This document shows, one piece after another, positions 1 to 6,275 of a stretch of 9,537 nucleotides of DNA; positions within the stretch are counted from its first letter, which is position 1, and every line of letters begins with the position of its first letter. The notes below the pieces were generated by a model. That model did no database searches, was not told where the DNA came from, and saw only the letters and a program-made list of their open reading frames with translations. The DNA is taken from positions 1 to 9,537 of the forward strand of contig JAEZHM010000070.1 in assembly GCA_023416585.1 (NCBI GenBank), given 5' to 3'. The position numbers were made by a program, and so were the translations under genes. This DNA comes from Bacillota bacterium. GTDB taxonomy: Bacteria > Bacillota > Clostridia > Christensenellales > Aristaeellaceae.

Positions 1-480
1 TCGCAAACCCGACGGCTCAATCATCGCATCACTTCGCTGTGCCCATCTGGCTCAATAGTCGCATTGCATCACTGCCGCTTGCACTGCTCCTTTTCGCCAG
101 CCTCCTTCACCCCTCCCTTATCCGCCACTGGCGGGGGCGGGGTTCCGGAGCCCGCGCTGCTCGTTTCGCTCGTTTCCTCCGCTTCGCTTCATCCGCCACA
201 GGCGGCGCTCAGCTACGGAACCCGTTTCGCCAGCCTCCTTCGCCCCTCCCTTATCCGCCACTGGCGGGGTCGGGTTGCGGAGCCACTGGCAGGGCGGTGT
301 TCCAGAGCCTCCAGAGGGAGGCTTTAGGAGAGTCTCCCTCTTGGAGGTGGCTGCCGACGAAGGAGGCTGGAGGAGTGCACGAGGGAGGCTTTCCAAAAGG
401 CTCCCTCCGCTAGGGGGCTGCCGACGAAGGAGGCTGGAGGAATCTGAGAGCAAGGCTATGCTCAACTGTTTTCATGGCAG
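1..480. repeat. Gene-free block of stacked GC-rich repeats
   Basis: No credible gene is present. Near the left edge a motif beginning GGCTCAAT and ending GCATCACT occurs at 14-33 and again, with a small insertion, at 49-73. A unit of about 60 bp is repeated at 92-152 and 225-284 with only a few differences; each copy contains CCGCC-ACT-GGCGG. Part of that unit recurs in degraded form at 285-309. A further CCGCC-ACA-GGCGG hairpin lies at 193-205. From 314 a different 67-bp tandem unit takes over (separate entry). Every open frame here translates to Pro/Ser/Gly/Arg-rich strings that follow the repeats, so they are treated as spurious. Confidence 0.85.
314..441 (+). repeat. Two tandem copies of a 67-bp hairpin repeat
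   Basis: Copy A is 314-374 and copy B 381-441, offset by exactly 67 bp. The last 26 bases of each (349-374 and 416-441) are identical. Each copy starts with an inverted repeat, GAGGGAGGCT pairing with a downstream CTCCCTC, followed by GGCTGCCGACGAAGGAGG. The 27-bp hairpin at 381-407 is the exact reverse complement of 4512-4538, so this belongs to the same dispersed family as the element at 4503-4566. It has no coding content. Confidence 0.85.
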
Positions 481-485
481 CATGT

Positions 486-523
486 AAAAAACAAGGCATT
501 GCATCTAATCAGCAATGCCCTGT
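486..523 (-). terminator. Rho-independent terminator of the FAD oxidoreductase gene
   Basis: Read on the minus strand, GGCATTGC (512-519) pairs with GCAATGCC (495-502), and TGT/ACA extends the stem past one mismatch. The loop is about 9 nt. The right arm runs straight into six T residues (complement of 486-491). It lies just after the oxidoreductase stop at 535. Confidence 0.85.
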
Positions 524-534
524 TGTTTTATCCT

Positions 535-1950
535 CTATTTCATCTTTCCCGCAATATCCTGCGCTACGGCGATGCCGGTTACGCTGGCCTGCATAAGGCC
601 CCTGGTGATGCCGGCGCCGTCGCCTATGGCGTACAGCCCCGCAATGGGCGTTTCGAACTGGTTGTTCACCATCACCTTGCTGGAATAGAACTTCACTTCC
701 ACGCCGTACAGCAGCGTATTGCGGCTGTACAGGCCGGGAGCCAGGTGATCGAAAGCTCTCAGAGCCTCCACAATGCTTGTAAGATGCCTTGGCGGCAGTA
801 CAAAGCTCAAATCGCCCGGCACCGCCGTGGTCAGCGTAGGTACGGTGGTGGATTTGTTCAGGCGGCTCATATCGGTGCGCCGGCCCTGTAGCAGGTCTCC
901 CAGCCTCTGCACCATGATGGGTCCGCCGGTGAGCATATTGGCCAATTGCGCGATATACCGACCATACTCGATGGGCTGGTTGAACGGCTCGGTAAACCGG
1001 GTGGATACAAGCATGGCAAAGTTAGTGTTGCCAGTCAGCATTTTTTCATCGGCATAGCTGTGCCCGTTCACCACAGCAATGCCGCCCTCATAATGCTCCT
1101 CGCTTACCACGCCGCCGGGGTTCATGCAGAAGGTGCGCACCTTGTTTTCATATGTATCACTGTAATACACCAGCTTCGCTTCATACAAGTGTTTGGTGAG
1201 GTGATCCATGATGGCGTTTGGCACTTCCACTCTAACGCCGATGTCTACCTCATTGTTTTGCGTGCGCAAGCCCAGGCGGCCCACCTCCGCAGCCAGCCAG
1301 GCTGCGCCGCCGCGGCCTGGAGCCGCGACCACATAGGGTGCCAGGGCGGTATAGGGCTCTCCCTTTTTCGGTACAAGCTTCACGCCTACAACCTTGTTGT
1401 TTTCCACCAGGATATCGCTGGCAGTGGTCAGTTCCGCAAAGGTGGTATTGGTTTGTCCCACCAAATAATCATGCATGGCCTCCAGCACCACACCCGCGTT
1501 TTCCGTGCCCAGGTGGCGAACCGGACAGGGGATGAGCTTGATGTTGTGGCGGCTGGCTTCGTAGGAGATTTCCTCCACCTTGCGGTCGTCCAGACCGTGT
1601 ACCTCCTGAGGCGCGCCAAAGCGCAGGTATATATCGTCGGCATGGCGGATCATCTTCTGCGCCTTGGGATGTCCCATATAGTCGCTGATATGGCCGCCGA
1701 CCTCATCGCTTAAGGAAAGCTTGCCGTCGGAAAAAGCGCCTGCCCCCGCCCAGCCGTGAACGATGGCGCAGGGATCGCAATGGACGCACTTGCCGGTTTT
1801 ACGTGCCGGGCAGACCCTGCTCGCGATAGCGCGGCCCGTATCCACGATCAGAACACGGCTTTGGGGTTTTAAACTGAACAGCTCCAGCGCGGTGAAAATA
1901 CCCGCCGGACCGGCACCGATGATAATCGCGTCATAACGAATATTTTCCAT
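535..1950 (-). CDS. FAD-dependent oxidoreductase, COG2509-type (uncharacterised dehydrogenase)
   Basis: A 471-residue flavoprotein. Residues 7-17 form the Rossmann dinucleotide-binding motif DAIIIGAGPAG, and an acidic residue ending the second strand (VLIVD, about 33-37) is expected to contact the FAD ribose. The C-terminal LYAIGDGAGITRG is the second FAD-contact motif of this superfamily. Cys47, Cys55, Cys58 and Cys61 form a C-x7-C-x2-C-x2-C cluster followed by a GAGAFSDGKL motif, which I recall as typical of COG2509 proteins; the cluster might bind metal or an Fe-S centre. The natural substrate is unknown. I chose the ATG at 1950 because AGGAGG (1958-1963) lies 7 nt upstream; an open frame reaching 2013 would add 21 residues before the Rossmann strand. 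The gene has its own promoter and terminator, so it looks monocistronic. Family call firm, reaction unknown. Confidence 0.9.
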   Translation of the reverse strand: MENIRYDAIIIGAGPAGIFTALELFSLKPQSRVLIVDTGRAIASRVCPARKTGKCVHCDPCAIVHGWAGAGAFSDGKLSLSDEVGGHISDYMGHPKAQKMIRHADDIYLRFGAPQEVHGLDDRKVEEISYEASRHNIKLIPCPVRHLGTENAGVVLEAMHDYLVGQTNTTFAELTTASDILVENNKVVGVKLVPKKGEPYTALAPYVVAAPGRGGAAWLAAEVGRLGLRTQNNEVDIGVRVEVPNAIMDHLTKHLYEAKLVYYSDTYENKVRTFCMNPGGVVSEEHYEGGIAVVNGHSYADEKMLTGNTNFAMLVSTRFTEPFNQPIEYGRYIAQLANMLTGGPIMVQRLGDLLQGRRTDMSRLNKSTTVPTLTTAVPGDLSFVLPPRHLTSIVEALRAFDHLAPGLYSRNTLLYGVEVKFYSSKVMVNNQFETPIAGLYAIGDGAGITRGLMQASVTGIAVAQDIAGKMK

Positions 1951-1963
1951 AGCAGCGCCTCCT

Positions 1964-1989
1964 AAAAAATCCTTGTGCTGCACGCACAA
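1964..1989 (-). promoter_or_regulatory. Short hairpin plus T6 in the oxidoreductase 5' leader
   Basis: In the transcript, TTGTGC (1984-1989) and GCACAA (1973-1978) form a 6-bp stem with a 5-nt loop. GGA and six T residues follow, then at once the AGGAGG ribosome binding site (1958-1963). It resembles a weak attenuator or an RBS-proximal structure; no known riboswitch fold was recognised. The stem is short and may be fortuitous. Confidence 0.3.
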
Positions 1990-2030
1990 AAGAGGCCCCA
2001 TGCAAATCTGCACAGGGCTTCTTGCGATTT

Positions 2031-2059
2031 ATTGTAGCATGAAATATGCAAGAGCGCAA
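2031..2059 (-). promoter_or_regulatory. Sigma-A-type promoter for the FAD oxidoreductase
   Basis: On the minus strand a -35 TTGCGC (2054-2059) and a -10 TACAAT (2031-2036) are separated by exactly 17 bp. The -35 begins only about 25 bp after the phosphorylase stop at 2084, and no clear terminator lies between, so read-through from the phosphorylase is also possible. Confidence 0.65.
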
Positions 2060-2083
2060 GCAGCTTCACTATTCTTAAAAGTA

Positions 2084-3412
2084 TTATGAAATTTCCTGTA
2101 CTCCGTCCTTCGTAACAACAGCGTGGATCAGCGGCTCTGGCATGAGAGACTCCGGACCAATTGCGATGTTTACAAGCATCGTTTCCTGCGCCATTTTAAA
2201 AGACGCTTCATCCCGTGCGTGGATGGTAACAAGCGCCTCGCCCTTTTCGATTCTGTCCCCAATGCGCTTGTGAAGCACAAAGCCCACAGAAGGATCGATT
2301 GTATCCTCCTTGCGTACGCGGCCGGCGCCCATGCGCTGAGCGCTTAAACCCAGCTGCGCCGTATCCATGCTTTGCACGAACCCTGATTCCTTCGAAAGAA
2401 CTGGCTGGATGACAGGCGCTTTGGGCAGCAGGGATACATCATCGCATACCCTGCCGTCCCCCCCCTGAGCTGTCACCATTTCACGAAGCTTCATTAAGCC
2501 CGCGCCGCTAAACAGCGCTTTTTCAAGCAACGCCTCCGCTTCTGCAAGCGACGATGTACGCCCTGCCGCCATAAGCATATGGCTGCCCAAAACCATCGAT
2601 ACATACAGCAGCGGACCCTTGGCCCTGCCGGCCAGGATATCGATGGCCTCCTTCACTTCCAGGGCATTGCCCACATGGGAGCCTAAAGGCTCCGCCATAC
2701 CGGTGACGATGGCTACCGTAGGCCTCTGGGTCATCCAGCCGATATCCACCATGGCTTTTGCCAAATCGATGCTTCCCTGTAAAGAGTGCATAATTGCGCC
2801 GGAACCTGTTTTCACATCCAGCACGATGGCGCCGGCCCCGCTGGCAATCTTCTTGCTCATGATGGAGGATGCGATCAGGGGCAGGCTGTCCACCGTTGCG
2901 GTCACATCCCGCAGCGCATACAGTGCCTTATCCGCCGGAACCATGTTCTTGCTCTGGCCGATCACCGCGCAGCCGATATGTTTCACCTGCTCAATAAACT
3001 CCGCTTGCGTTAGCTCCACATGCAATCCGGGGATGCTCTCCAGCTTATCCAGCGTTCCGCCGGTATGCCCTAAGCCCCGGCCGCTCATTTTGGCCACGGG
3101 CACGCCGCAGGCCGCCACCAGGGGGGCCAGAACCAGAGTTGTGGTGTCCCCCACGCCGCCGGTGGAATGCTTATCCACTGTGCGCCCTGGGATTTCGCTC
3201 AAATCCGCCATGTCGCCGGAATGGGCCATGGCAAGGGTCAATGTAGCTGTTTCCTCTGCCGTCATGCCGTTTAACCTGATCGCCATGAGCAGCGCCGCCA
3301 GCTGATAATCCGGTATCCGCGCTGAGGACGCGCCTTTTACAAAAAAGCCAATCTCGTTTTCACTTAGCGCCTTACCCTGCTTTTTGTTTTCAATGATCCC
3401 GATCATGTCCAT
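2084..3412 (-). CDS. pdp: Pyrimidine-nucleoside (thymidine) phosphorylase
   Basis: The enzyme phosphorolyses uridine, thymidine or deoxyuridine to the free base plus (deoxy)ribose-1-phosphate, a cytosolic salvage step. At 442 residues it matches the family (about 430-440). The family signature SGRGLGHTGGTLDKLE sits at 110-125. The phosphate-binding loop DKHSTGGVGD is at 80-89, and Arg168, Ser183 and Lys187 fall where pyrimidine-contacting residues lie in the family (RDVT and SSIMSKK contexts). The glycine-rich segment DVKTGSGAIM (199-208) has Ile where Phe is common. The C-terminal domain has the usual RIGDRIEKGE turn. The ATG at 3412 has AAGGAAG upstream (AGGA core 3424-3427, 11 nt away); the ATG at 3406 would be 17 nt away, so 3412 is preferred. 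It could equally be labelled deoA; the Gram-positive homologues usually have the broader Pdp specificity. It is divergent from the HAD gene. Confidence 0.93.
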   Translation of the reverse strand: MDMIGIIENKKQGKALSENEIGFFVKGASSARIPDYQLAALLMAIRLNGMTAEETATLTLAMAHSGDMADLSEIPGRTVDKHSTGGVGDTTTLVLAPLVAACGVPVAKMSGRGLGHTGGTLDKLESIPGLHVELTQAEFIEQVKHIGCAVIGQSKNMVPADKALYALRDVTATVDSLPLIASSIMSKKIASGAGAIVLDVKTGSGAIMHSLQGSIDLAKAMVDIGWMTQRPTVAIVTGMAEPLGSHVGNALEVKEAIDILAGRAKGPLLYVSMVLGSHMLMAAGRTSSLAEAEALLEKALFSGAGLMKLREMVTAQGGDGRVCDDVSLLPKAPVIQPVLSKESGFVQSMDTAQLGLSAQRMGAGRVRKEDTIDPSVGFVLHKRIGDRIEKGEALVTIHARDEASFKMAQETMLVNIAIGPESLMPEPLIHAVVTKDGVQEIS

Positions 3413-3448
3413 ATCCCGCTGCTTCCTTTCGGGGGAAAAGATAGTTCC

Positions 3449-3476
3449 ATTATATCACAGCGTGCCCTTTGCGTCA
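3449..3476 (-). promoter_or_regulatory. Promoter for the pyrimidine-nucleoside phosphorylase
   Basis: On the minus strand a consensus -10 TATAAT (3449-3454) lies 16 bp from a weak -35-like TGACGC (3471-3476). The leader to the ATG at 3412 is about 30 nt. The -10 is convincing, the -35 is not. Confidence 0.6.
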
Positions 3477-3529
3477 TCTTCTTTCCAAAGACTGTATTCT
3501 TCCATTTTCGCTTGTTTTCCCCCAAAGCA

Positions 3530-3558
3530 TTGCCATGCCTTGCAAAACAGGCTATACT
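3530..3558 (+). promoter_or_regulatory. Promoter for the HAD-IIA phosphatase gene
   Basis: A -35 TTGCCA (3530-3535) and a -10 TATACT (3553-3558) are spaced by exactly 17 bp. The leader to the ATG at 3581 is short, about 15 nt, just long enough for the ribosome binding site. Confidence 0.7.
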
Positions 3559-3580
3559 ACCATAAGACAGGAGGATGCTT

Positions 3581-4369
3581 ATGAAGACGGCAGACCTTGC
3601 GCAGCTCCGGGCAAAAAAGGGTTTTATCTGCGACATGGACGGTGTTTTATACCATGGGAACAGGCTGCTCCCGGGTGTACAATCATTTGTAGACTTTTTG
3701 CAGCGGGAGAACAAGAAATACCTGTTCCTCACCAACAGCTCGGAGCGGGCCCCCCGGGAACTGGCGCAGAAGCTGTCCAGGCTTGGGCTCACCGTATCGG
3801 AGGAGCATTTTTATACCAGCGCATTGTCTACCGCCGCTTTTTTAAAGGCCCAGTGCCCCGGTGGCAGCGCTTATGTGATCGGCGAGCCGGGCCTGGTGGG
3901 CGCGCTTTATGACGCGGGCTTTACCATGAATGACGTGAACCCTGATTATGTGGTGCTTGGCGAAACACGAACCTATAGCTTTGACAAGATTGAGAAAGCC
4001 GTTTCTCTTGTTTTAAAGGGCGCCAAGCTCATAGGCACCAATTCCGACCTGACCGGGCCCATTGAAAACGGCATCGTACCTGCTACCAGGGCGTTGATGG
4101 CACCCATCGCCATGTCCACCGGCCGCACCGCTTATTACCTGGGCAAACCTAACCCATTGATGATGAAGCACGGCCTGCAAATATTGGGCGTCACCCCCGA
4201 GGAATCCGCCATCATCGGCGACAGGATGGATACCGACATCATCTCCGGAATTGAAAGCGGAGTCGATACCGTACTTGTATTAAGCGGCGTCACCGATATA
4301 GAAGAAATGAAGTCCTTCCCCTATCAGCCGACATATGTATTGTCCGGCGTTGGCGATATTGTACCGTAA
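3581..4369 (+). CDS. HAD-IIA family hydrolase (NagD/PNPase-like sugar phosphatase)
   Basis: A 262-residue cytosolic HAD phosphatase of the NagD / p-nitrophenylphosphatase type; the in vivo substrate is unknown, probably a small phosphorylated metabolite. Motif I is DMDGVLY (Asp18 nucleophile, Asp20 general acid). Motif II is FLTNSS (Thr51-Asn52). The C2-type cap lies between motif II and GKPNP, where Lys189 is the motif III lysine. Motif IV is GDRMDTD (Asp214, Asp219), which holds Mg2+. Length fits the family. Start choice: AGGAGG (3569-3574) directly abuts an in-frame ATG at 3575, which is unusable, and sits 6 nt before the ATG at 3581, so 3581 is taken. A consensus promoter lies just upstream. 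It is divergent from the nucleoside phosphorylase, which makes a sugar-phosphate substrate conceivable but unproven. Confidence 0.92.
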   Translation: MKTADLAQLRAKKGFICDMDGVLYHGNRLLPGVQSFVDFLQRENKKYLFLTNSSERAPRELAQKLSRLGLTVSEEHFYTSALSTAAFLKAQCPGGSAYVIGEPGLVGALYDAGFTMNDVNPDYVVLGETRTYSFDKIEKAVSLVLKGAKLIGTNSDLTGPIENGIVPATRALMAPIAMSTGRTAYYLGKPNPLMMKHGLQILGVTPEESAIIGDRMDTDIISGIESGVDTVLVLSGVTDIEEMKSFPYQPTYVLSGVGDIVP

Positions 4370-4394
4370 CCAGGTGCTCTGCCCCTGGACCCCG

Positions 4395-4417
4395 CCAAAG
4401 GGATACAACCCCTTTGG
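4395..4417 (+). terminator. Hairpin after the HAD gene, possible terminator or repeat
   Basis: CCAAAGGG (4395-4402) and CCCTTTGG (4410-4417) form an 8-bp perfect stem with a 7-nt loop, 26 bp past the stop codon. No T-tract follows, so it is not a textbook intrinsic terminator. The context (CCCTGGACCCCGCC before it, AATCCCC after it) is one I recall as a short intergenic repeat in Clostridia. Confidence 0.45.
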
Positions 4418-4502
4418 AATCCCCAACTTAAGGATGCTATAGCTGCATTACGTGCCCTTCATAACATACAGCGTTTACGCCTTCAGTCACTGCGGCGACA
4501 GT

Positions 4503-4566
4503 TCCCTCCAAGAGGGAGCCTTTTGGAAAGCCTCCCTCTTGGAGGGAGGTGCCGCCCGCAGGCGGC
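4503..4566. repeat. Dispersed double-hairpin repeat element (REP/MITE-like)
   Basis: The first hairpin pairs 4503-4520 with 4530-4547: 18 bp with one mismatch, further closed by TTT/AAA inside the loop. A second hairpin, GCCGCC (4551-4556) with GGCGGC (4561-4566) around a 4-nt loop, follows and leads into GGAAGGAGG. The inner 27 bp (4512-4538) are the exact reverse complement of 381-407, so the element belongs to the family stacked at 314-441. It contains no gene; as RNA it would form a very stable stem. Confidence 0.85.
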
Positions 4567-4618
4567 GGAAGGAGGTAAAAAGCTGCAATTTTTATACTCT
4601 GGGATGATGTATGCATCC

Positions 4619-4649
4619 TTGACATTTACTGCATTATCTGAATTATATT
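4619..4649 (+). promoter_or_regulatory. Promoter for the broken rfbC
   Basis: A perfect -35 TTGACA (4619-4624) is followed by AT-rich -10 candidates: TTATAT (4643-4648, 18-bp spacer) or TATATT (4644-4649, 19-bp spacer). The spacers are slightly long. The leader to the ATG at 4711 would be about 55 nt. Confidence 0.55.
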
Positions 4650-4710
4650 AAATAATCGCTTTTCACTTCCATTCCTTCAGCGATCATAATCTATTATGGA
4701 GGCCAGGAAA

Positions 4711-5300
4711 ATGGGACAATTCATATTCAAAAAATGTTTGGATATAGAAGGACTTTATTTGATAGAGCCCAAAGTCTTTTCAGATGAAAGAGGTTATAAT
4801 TTAGAAACTTACAATTATAATGATTTTAGTGAAGCCGGCTTAATATGGAATTTGTTCAGGTAAATCGATCAATGTCTAAAAAAGGGACTCTTAGAGGTTT
4901 ACATTTTCAAAAAACGTATCAGCAAGGAAAATTAGTAAGCGTCACAAGCGGTGAAGTTTTTGATGTGGCCGTCGATATTCGTGAGGGATCAAAAACATAT
5001 GGTAAGTGGTTTAGTGTTATTTTATCATCTGAAAGGAACAATATACTATTTGTTCCGGAAGGGTTTGCACATGGATTCCTGGTCCTTTCTGATATAGCTG
5101 TATTTACTTATCATTTAACTGACTATTATCATCCAGAAGATGAAAGTGGTATTCCCTGGAATGATAAAACAATAGGGATTAATTGGCCGATTCCAGAAGG
5201 AATGACCATCATGACATCTGAAAGAGATAGTAATCATCCCGCTTTCAATGAAGGGATCTCTTTAAAGCCCAAAAGAAAATCGGTGTCAAACGCCAAATAG
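4711..5300 (+). pseudogene. rfbC: dTDP-4-dehydrorhamnose 3,5-epimerase, frameshifted
   Basis: The intact enzyme (RmlC/RfbC) epimerises C3 and C5 of dTDP-4-keto-6-deoxyglucose in dTDP-L-rhamnose synthesis for surface polysaccharide. The ATG at 4711 has GGAGG (4698-4702) 8 nt upstream and encodes the usual N-terminus, including EPKVFSDERGYNLETYN. That frame hits TAA at 4861. The rest of the family sequence (EFVQVNRSMSKKGTLRGLHF onward) runs in another frame through to 5300. One missing base near 4836-4846 explains the shift; restoring an A would give GLNMEFVQ and a 196-residue protein, close to normal length. The His of RGLHFQ, the catalytic base in RmlC structures, would be residue 65, and PEGFAHGF and the YHPEDESGIPWND region are intact. 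The gene is AT-rich, unlike its neighbours, and no rmlA, rmlB or rmlD is nearby, which suggests transfer and decay. A sequencing error is the main alternative. Confidence 0.85.
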
Positions 5301-5460
5301 CTTCGTGACTGGAATTATTAAGTTTTGTAAGGGCTGAAAAGCATTGCACTAAACATGCACAATGTGTACCGAAAGGTGACCTATAAAAAGAAAGGCCGTC
5401 AATCGGTTGAACTCGCTTTCAAAGCTCTTGCCCATAGCTTGCTTGCATCGATCTGCATGA

Positions 5461-5496
5461 AAAAAGGCAAGGAGTTTTACCGCTCCTTGCCTTTTT
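5461..5496 (+). terminator. Strong, bidirectional rho-independent terminator
   Basis: A perfect 14-bp inverted repeat pairs AAAAAGGCAAGGAG (5461-5474) with CTCCTTGCCTTTTT (5483-5496) around an 8-nt loop. The T run on the right and the A run on the left let it act on both strands. It closes the rfbC transcript about 160 nt after the stop and insulates the nitroreductase gene. Confidence 0.92.
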
Positions 5497-5522
5497 CTTA
5501 TGGATTGCACACATTTAAGAAG

Positions 5523-5551
5523 GCTTTGCGCAATGAAAAATATGATATAAT
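5523..5551 (+). promoter_or_regulatory. Promoter for the nitroreductase-family gene
   Basis: A consensus -10 TATAAT (5546-5551) is present. The best -35 is weak: GCTTTG (5523-5528) at 17 bp or TTTGCG (5525-5530) at 15 bp. It lies about 90 bp before the ATG at 5641, downstream of the terminator. Confidence 0.5.
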
Positions 5552-5640
5552 GGGATCAGTTCACTTGTAAAAACTGGGAATCAAGCCGGTGTGCGGTCAG
5601 AGGAAAGGATTGCATAGACCATTTGGGGGAGGGCTATACA

Positions 5641-6255
5641 ATGACGCTGTATGATATCATTCAGGCAAGAAGAACCATTCGTGATTTTTCTGATCGCGAG
5701 GTGCCGTTTGATGTGATTCACCAGGCGCTTACCGCCGGATTGAAAGCGCCCAGTCATAACCATCAAAAGGATTGGCACTTTTTGCTGCTGAAGGAACGCG
5801 AAGCAAAGCTGGCCTGTATCCATGCGGAAGACAGGAGCGCCACGGTAACTGAACAGACGATGAAAAACATCTCGGTCTACGAGCCCCTTGCGCAGCAAAT
5901 GTACCTGGAGGCGATCCCCAAGCAGAATAAGATGGTCCTTGAGGCCCCGGCAGTGCTGGTCATGGTCTTTAAGCCCGGTACCCGGCTGCTGGACAGCAAG
6001 AACGTGGCGGATATGAACAGCCTGGCGGCTGTTTGGTGCTGCATAGAAAATATACTGCTGAGTTTTGCCCAGGATGATGTGTACGGCACAACCCTGGTCC
6101 CGCAAAACACGCCTGCCTTGAAAAAAGCCCTGGGCATACCTGAGGATATGGAGGTGGCTGCGATCATTCCCTTCGGCTATAAGGCATCGGATGCCACCAT
6201 CATCCCGCAGAAAGAGGTCGTCACGGAAGAGAGAATCCACTTGAACGCATGGTAA
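5641..6255 (+). CDS. Nitroreductase-family FMN oxidoreductase
   Basis: A 204-residue flavoprotein of the nitroreductase superfamily, which uses NAD(P)H to reduce nitro groups, quinones, flavins or other electron acceptors in the cytosol; the physiological substrate cannot be read from the sequence. Residues 1-16 (MTLYDIIQARRTIRDF) are the classic N-terminal segment, with Arg10, Arg11 and Arg14 expected to contact the FMN phosphate. PSHNHQKDW (37-45) corresponds to the PSxxNxQPW flavin loop. The C-terminal VAAIIPFGYKA matches the family's conserved IPxGYP-like turn. Length is typical. The ATG at 5641 follows GGAGG (5628-5632) by 8 nt; a TTG at 5623 opens the same frame but lies before the ribosome binding site and is rejected. 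It has its own promoter and converges on fosX, so it is probably monocistronic. Confidence 0.9.
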   Translation: MTLYDIIQARRTIRDFSDREVPFDVIHQALTAGLKAPSHNHQKDWHFLLLKEREAKLACIHAEDRSATVTEQTMKNISVYEPLAQQMYLEAIPKQNKMVLEAPAVLVMVFKPGTRLLDSKNVADMNSLAAVWCCIENILLSFAQDDVYGTTLVPQNTPALKKALGIPEDMEVAAIIPFGYKASDATIIPQKEVVTEERIHLNAW

Positions 6256-6275
6256 TGTAAAGGGCGGTCATGTAT

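Larger units (their letters stand above)
4370..4710. other. Gene-free stretch with hairpin repeats and a promoter
   Basis: This 341-bp gap holds the hairpin at 4395-4417, the dispersed hairpin repeat at 4503-4566 and the promoter at 4619-4649 (each listed separately). A 62-codon minus-strand frame across 4437-4625 simply reads through the repeat and is discarded. The rest shows no recognisable feature. Base composition turns abruptly AT-rich after about 4575. Confidence 0.7.
5301..5640. other. Gene-free stretch with terminator and promoter
   Basis: This 340-bp gap holds a strong terminator (5461-5496) and a promoter for the nitroreductase gene (5523-5551). A 71-codon frame at 5355-5570 runs straight through the terminator stem, has no ribosome binding site and no recognisable family, and is rejected. 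The 160 bp between the rfbC stop and the terminator have no recognised content; an untranslated 3' tail or a small RNA ending at the terminator are both possible. Confidence 0.6.

Noticed and set aside
118..465. Minus-strand frame of 115 codons (and overlapping plus-strand frames) in the repeat block
   Set aside because: The translations mirror the repeat units (PPSGGS-like strings), have no ribosome binding site, and several frames on both strands are open simply because the DNA is GC-rich and repetitive.
1..480. CRISPR array
   Set aside because: Repeats differ in length and sequence, spacing is irregular, there are no unique spacers of uniform size, and no cas gene is present.
946..1713. 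255-codon plus-strand frame
   Set aside because: Fully antisense to the well-supported FAD oxidoreductase; no family resemblance and no ribosome binding site.
2619..3305. 228-codon plus-strand frame
   Set aside because: Antisense shadow of the nucleoside phosphorylase, which has clear signature motifs.
4830..4865. Programmed ribosomal frameshift in rfbC
   Set aside because: No slippery heptamer or downstream stimulatory structure is visible at the junction, and RmlC enzymes are not known to use recoding; a point deletion or sequencing error is simpler.
4845..5300. A separate shorter gene starting at the internal ATG of rfbC
   Set aside because: No Shine-Dalgarno precedes 4845, and the family N-terminal strands are encoded just upstream in the other frame with a proper ribosome binding site.
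5355..5570. 71-codon plus-strand frame after rfbC
   Set aside because: It reads through a perfect intrinsic terminator, lacks a ribosome binding site and resembles no family.
5581..6240. 219-codon minus-strand frame
   Set aside because: Antisense shadow of the nitroreductase gene.
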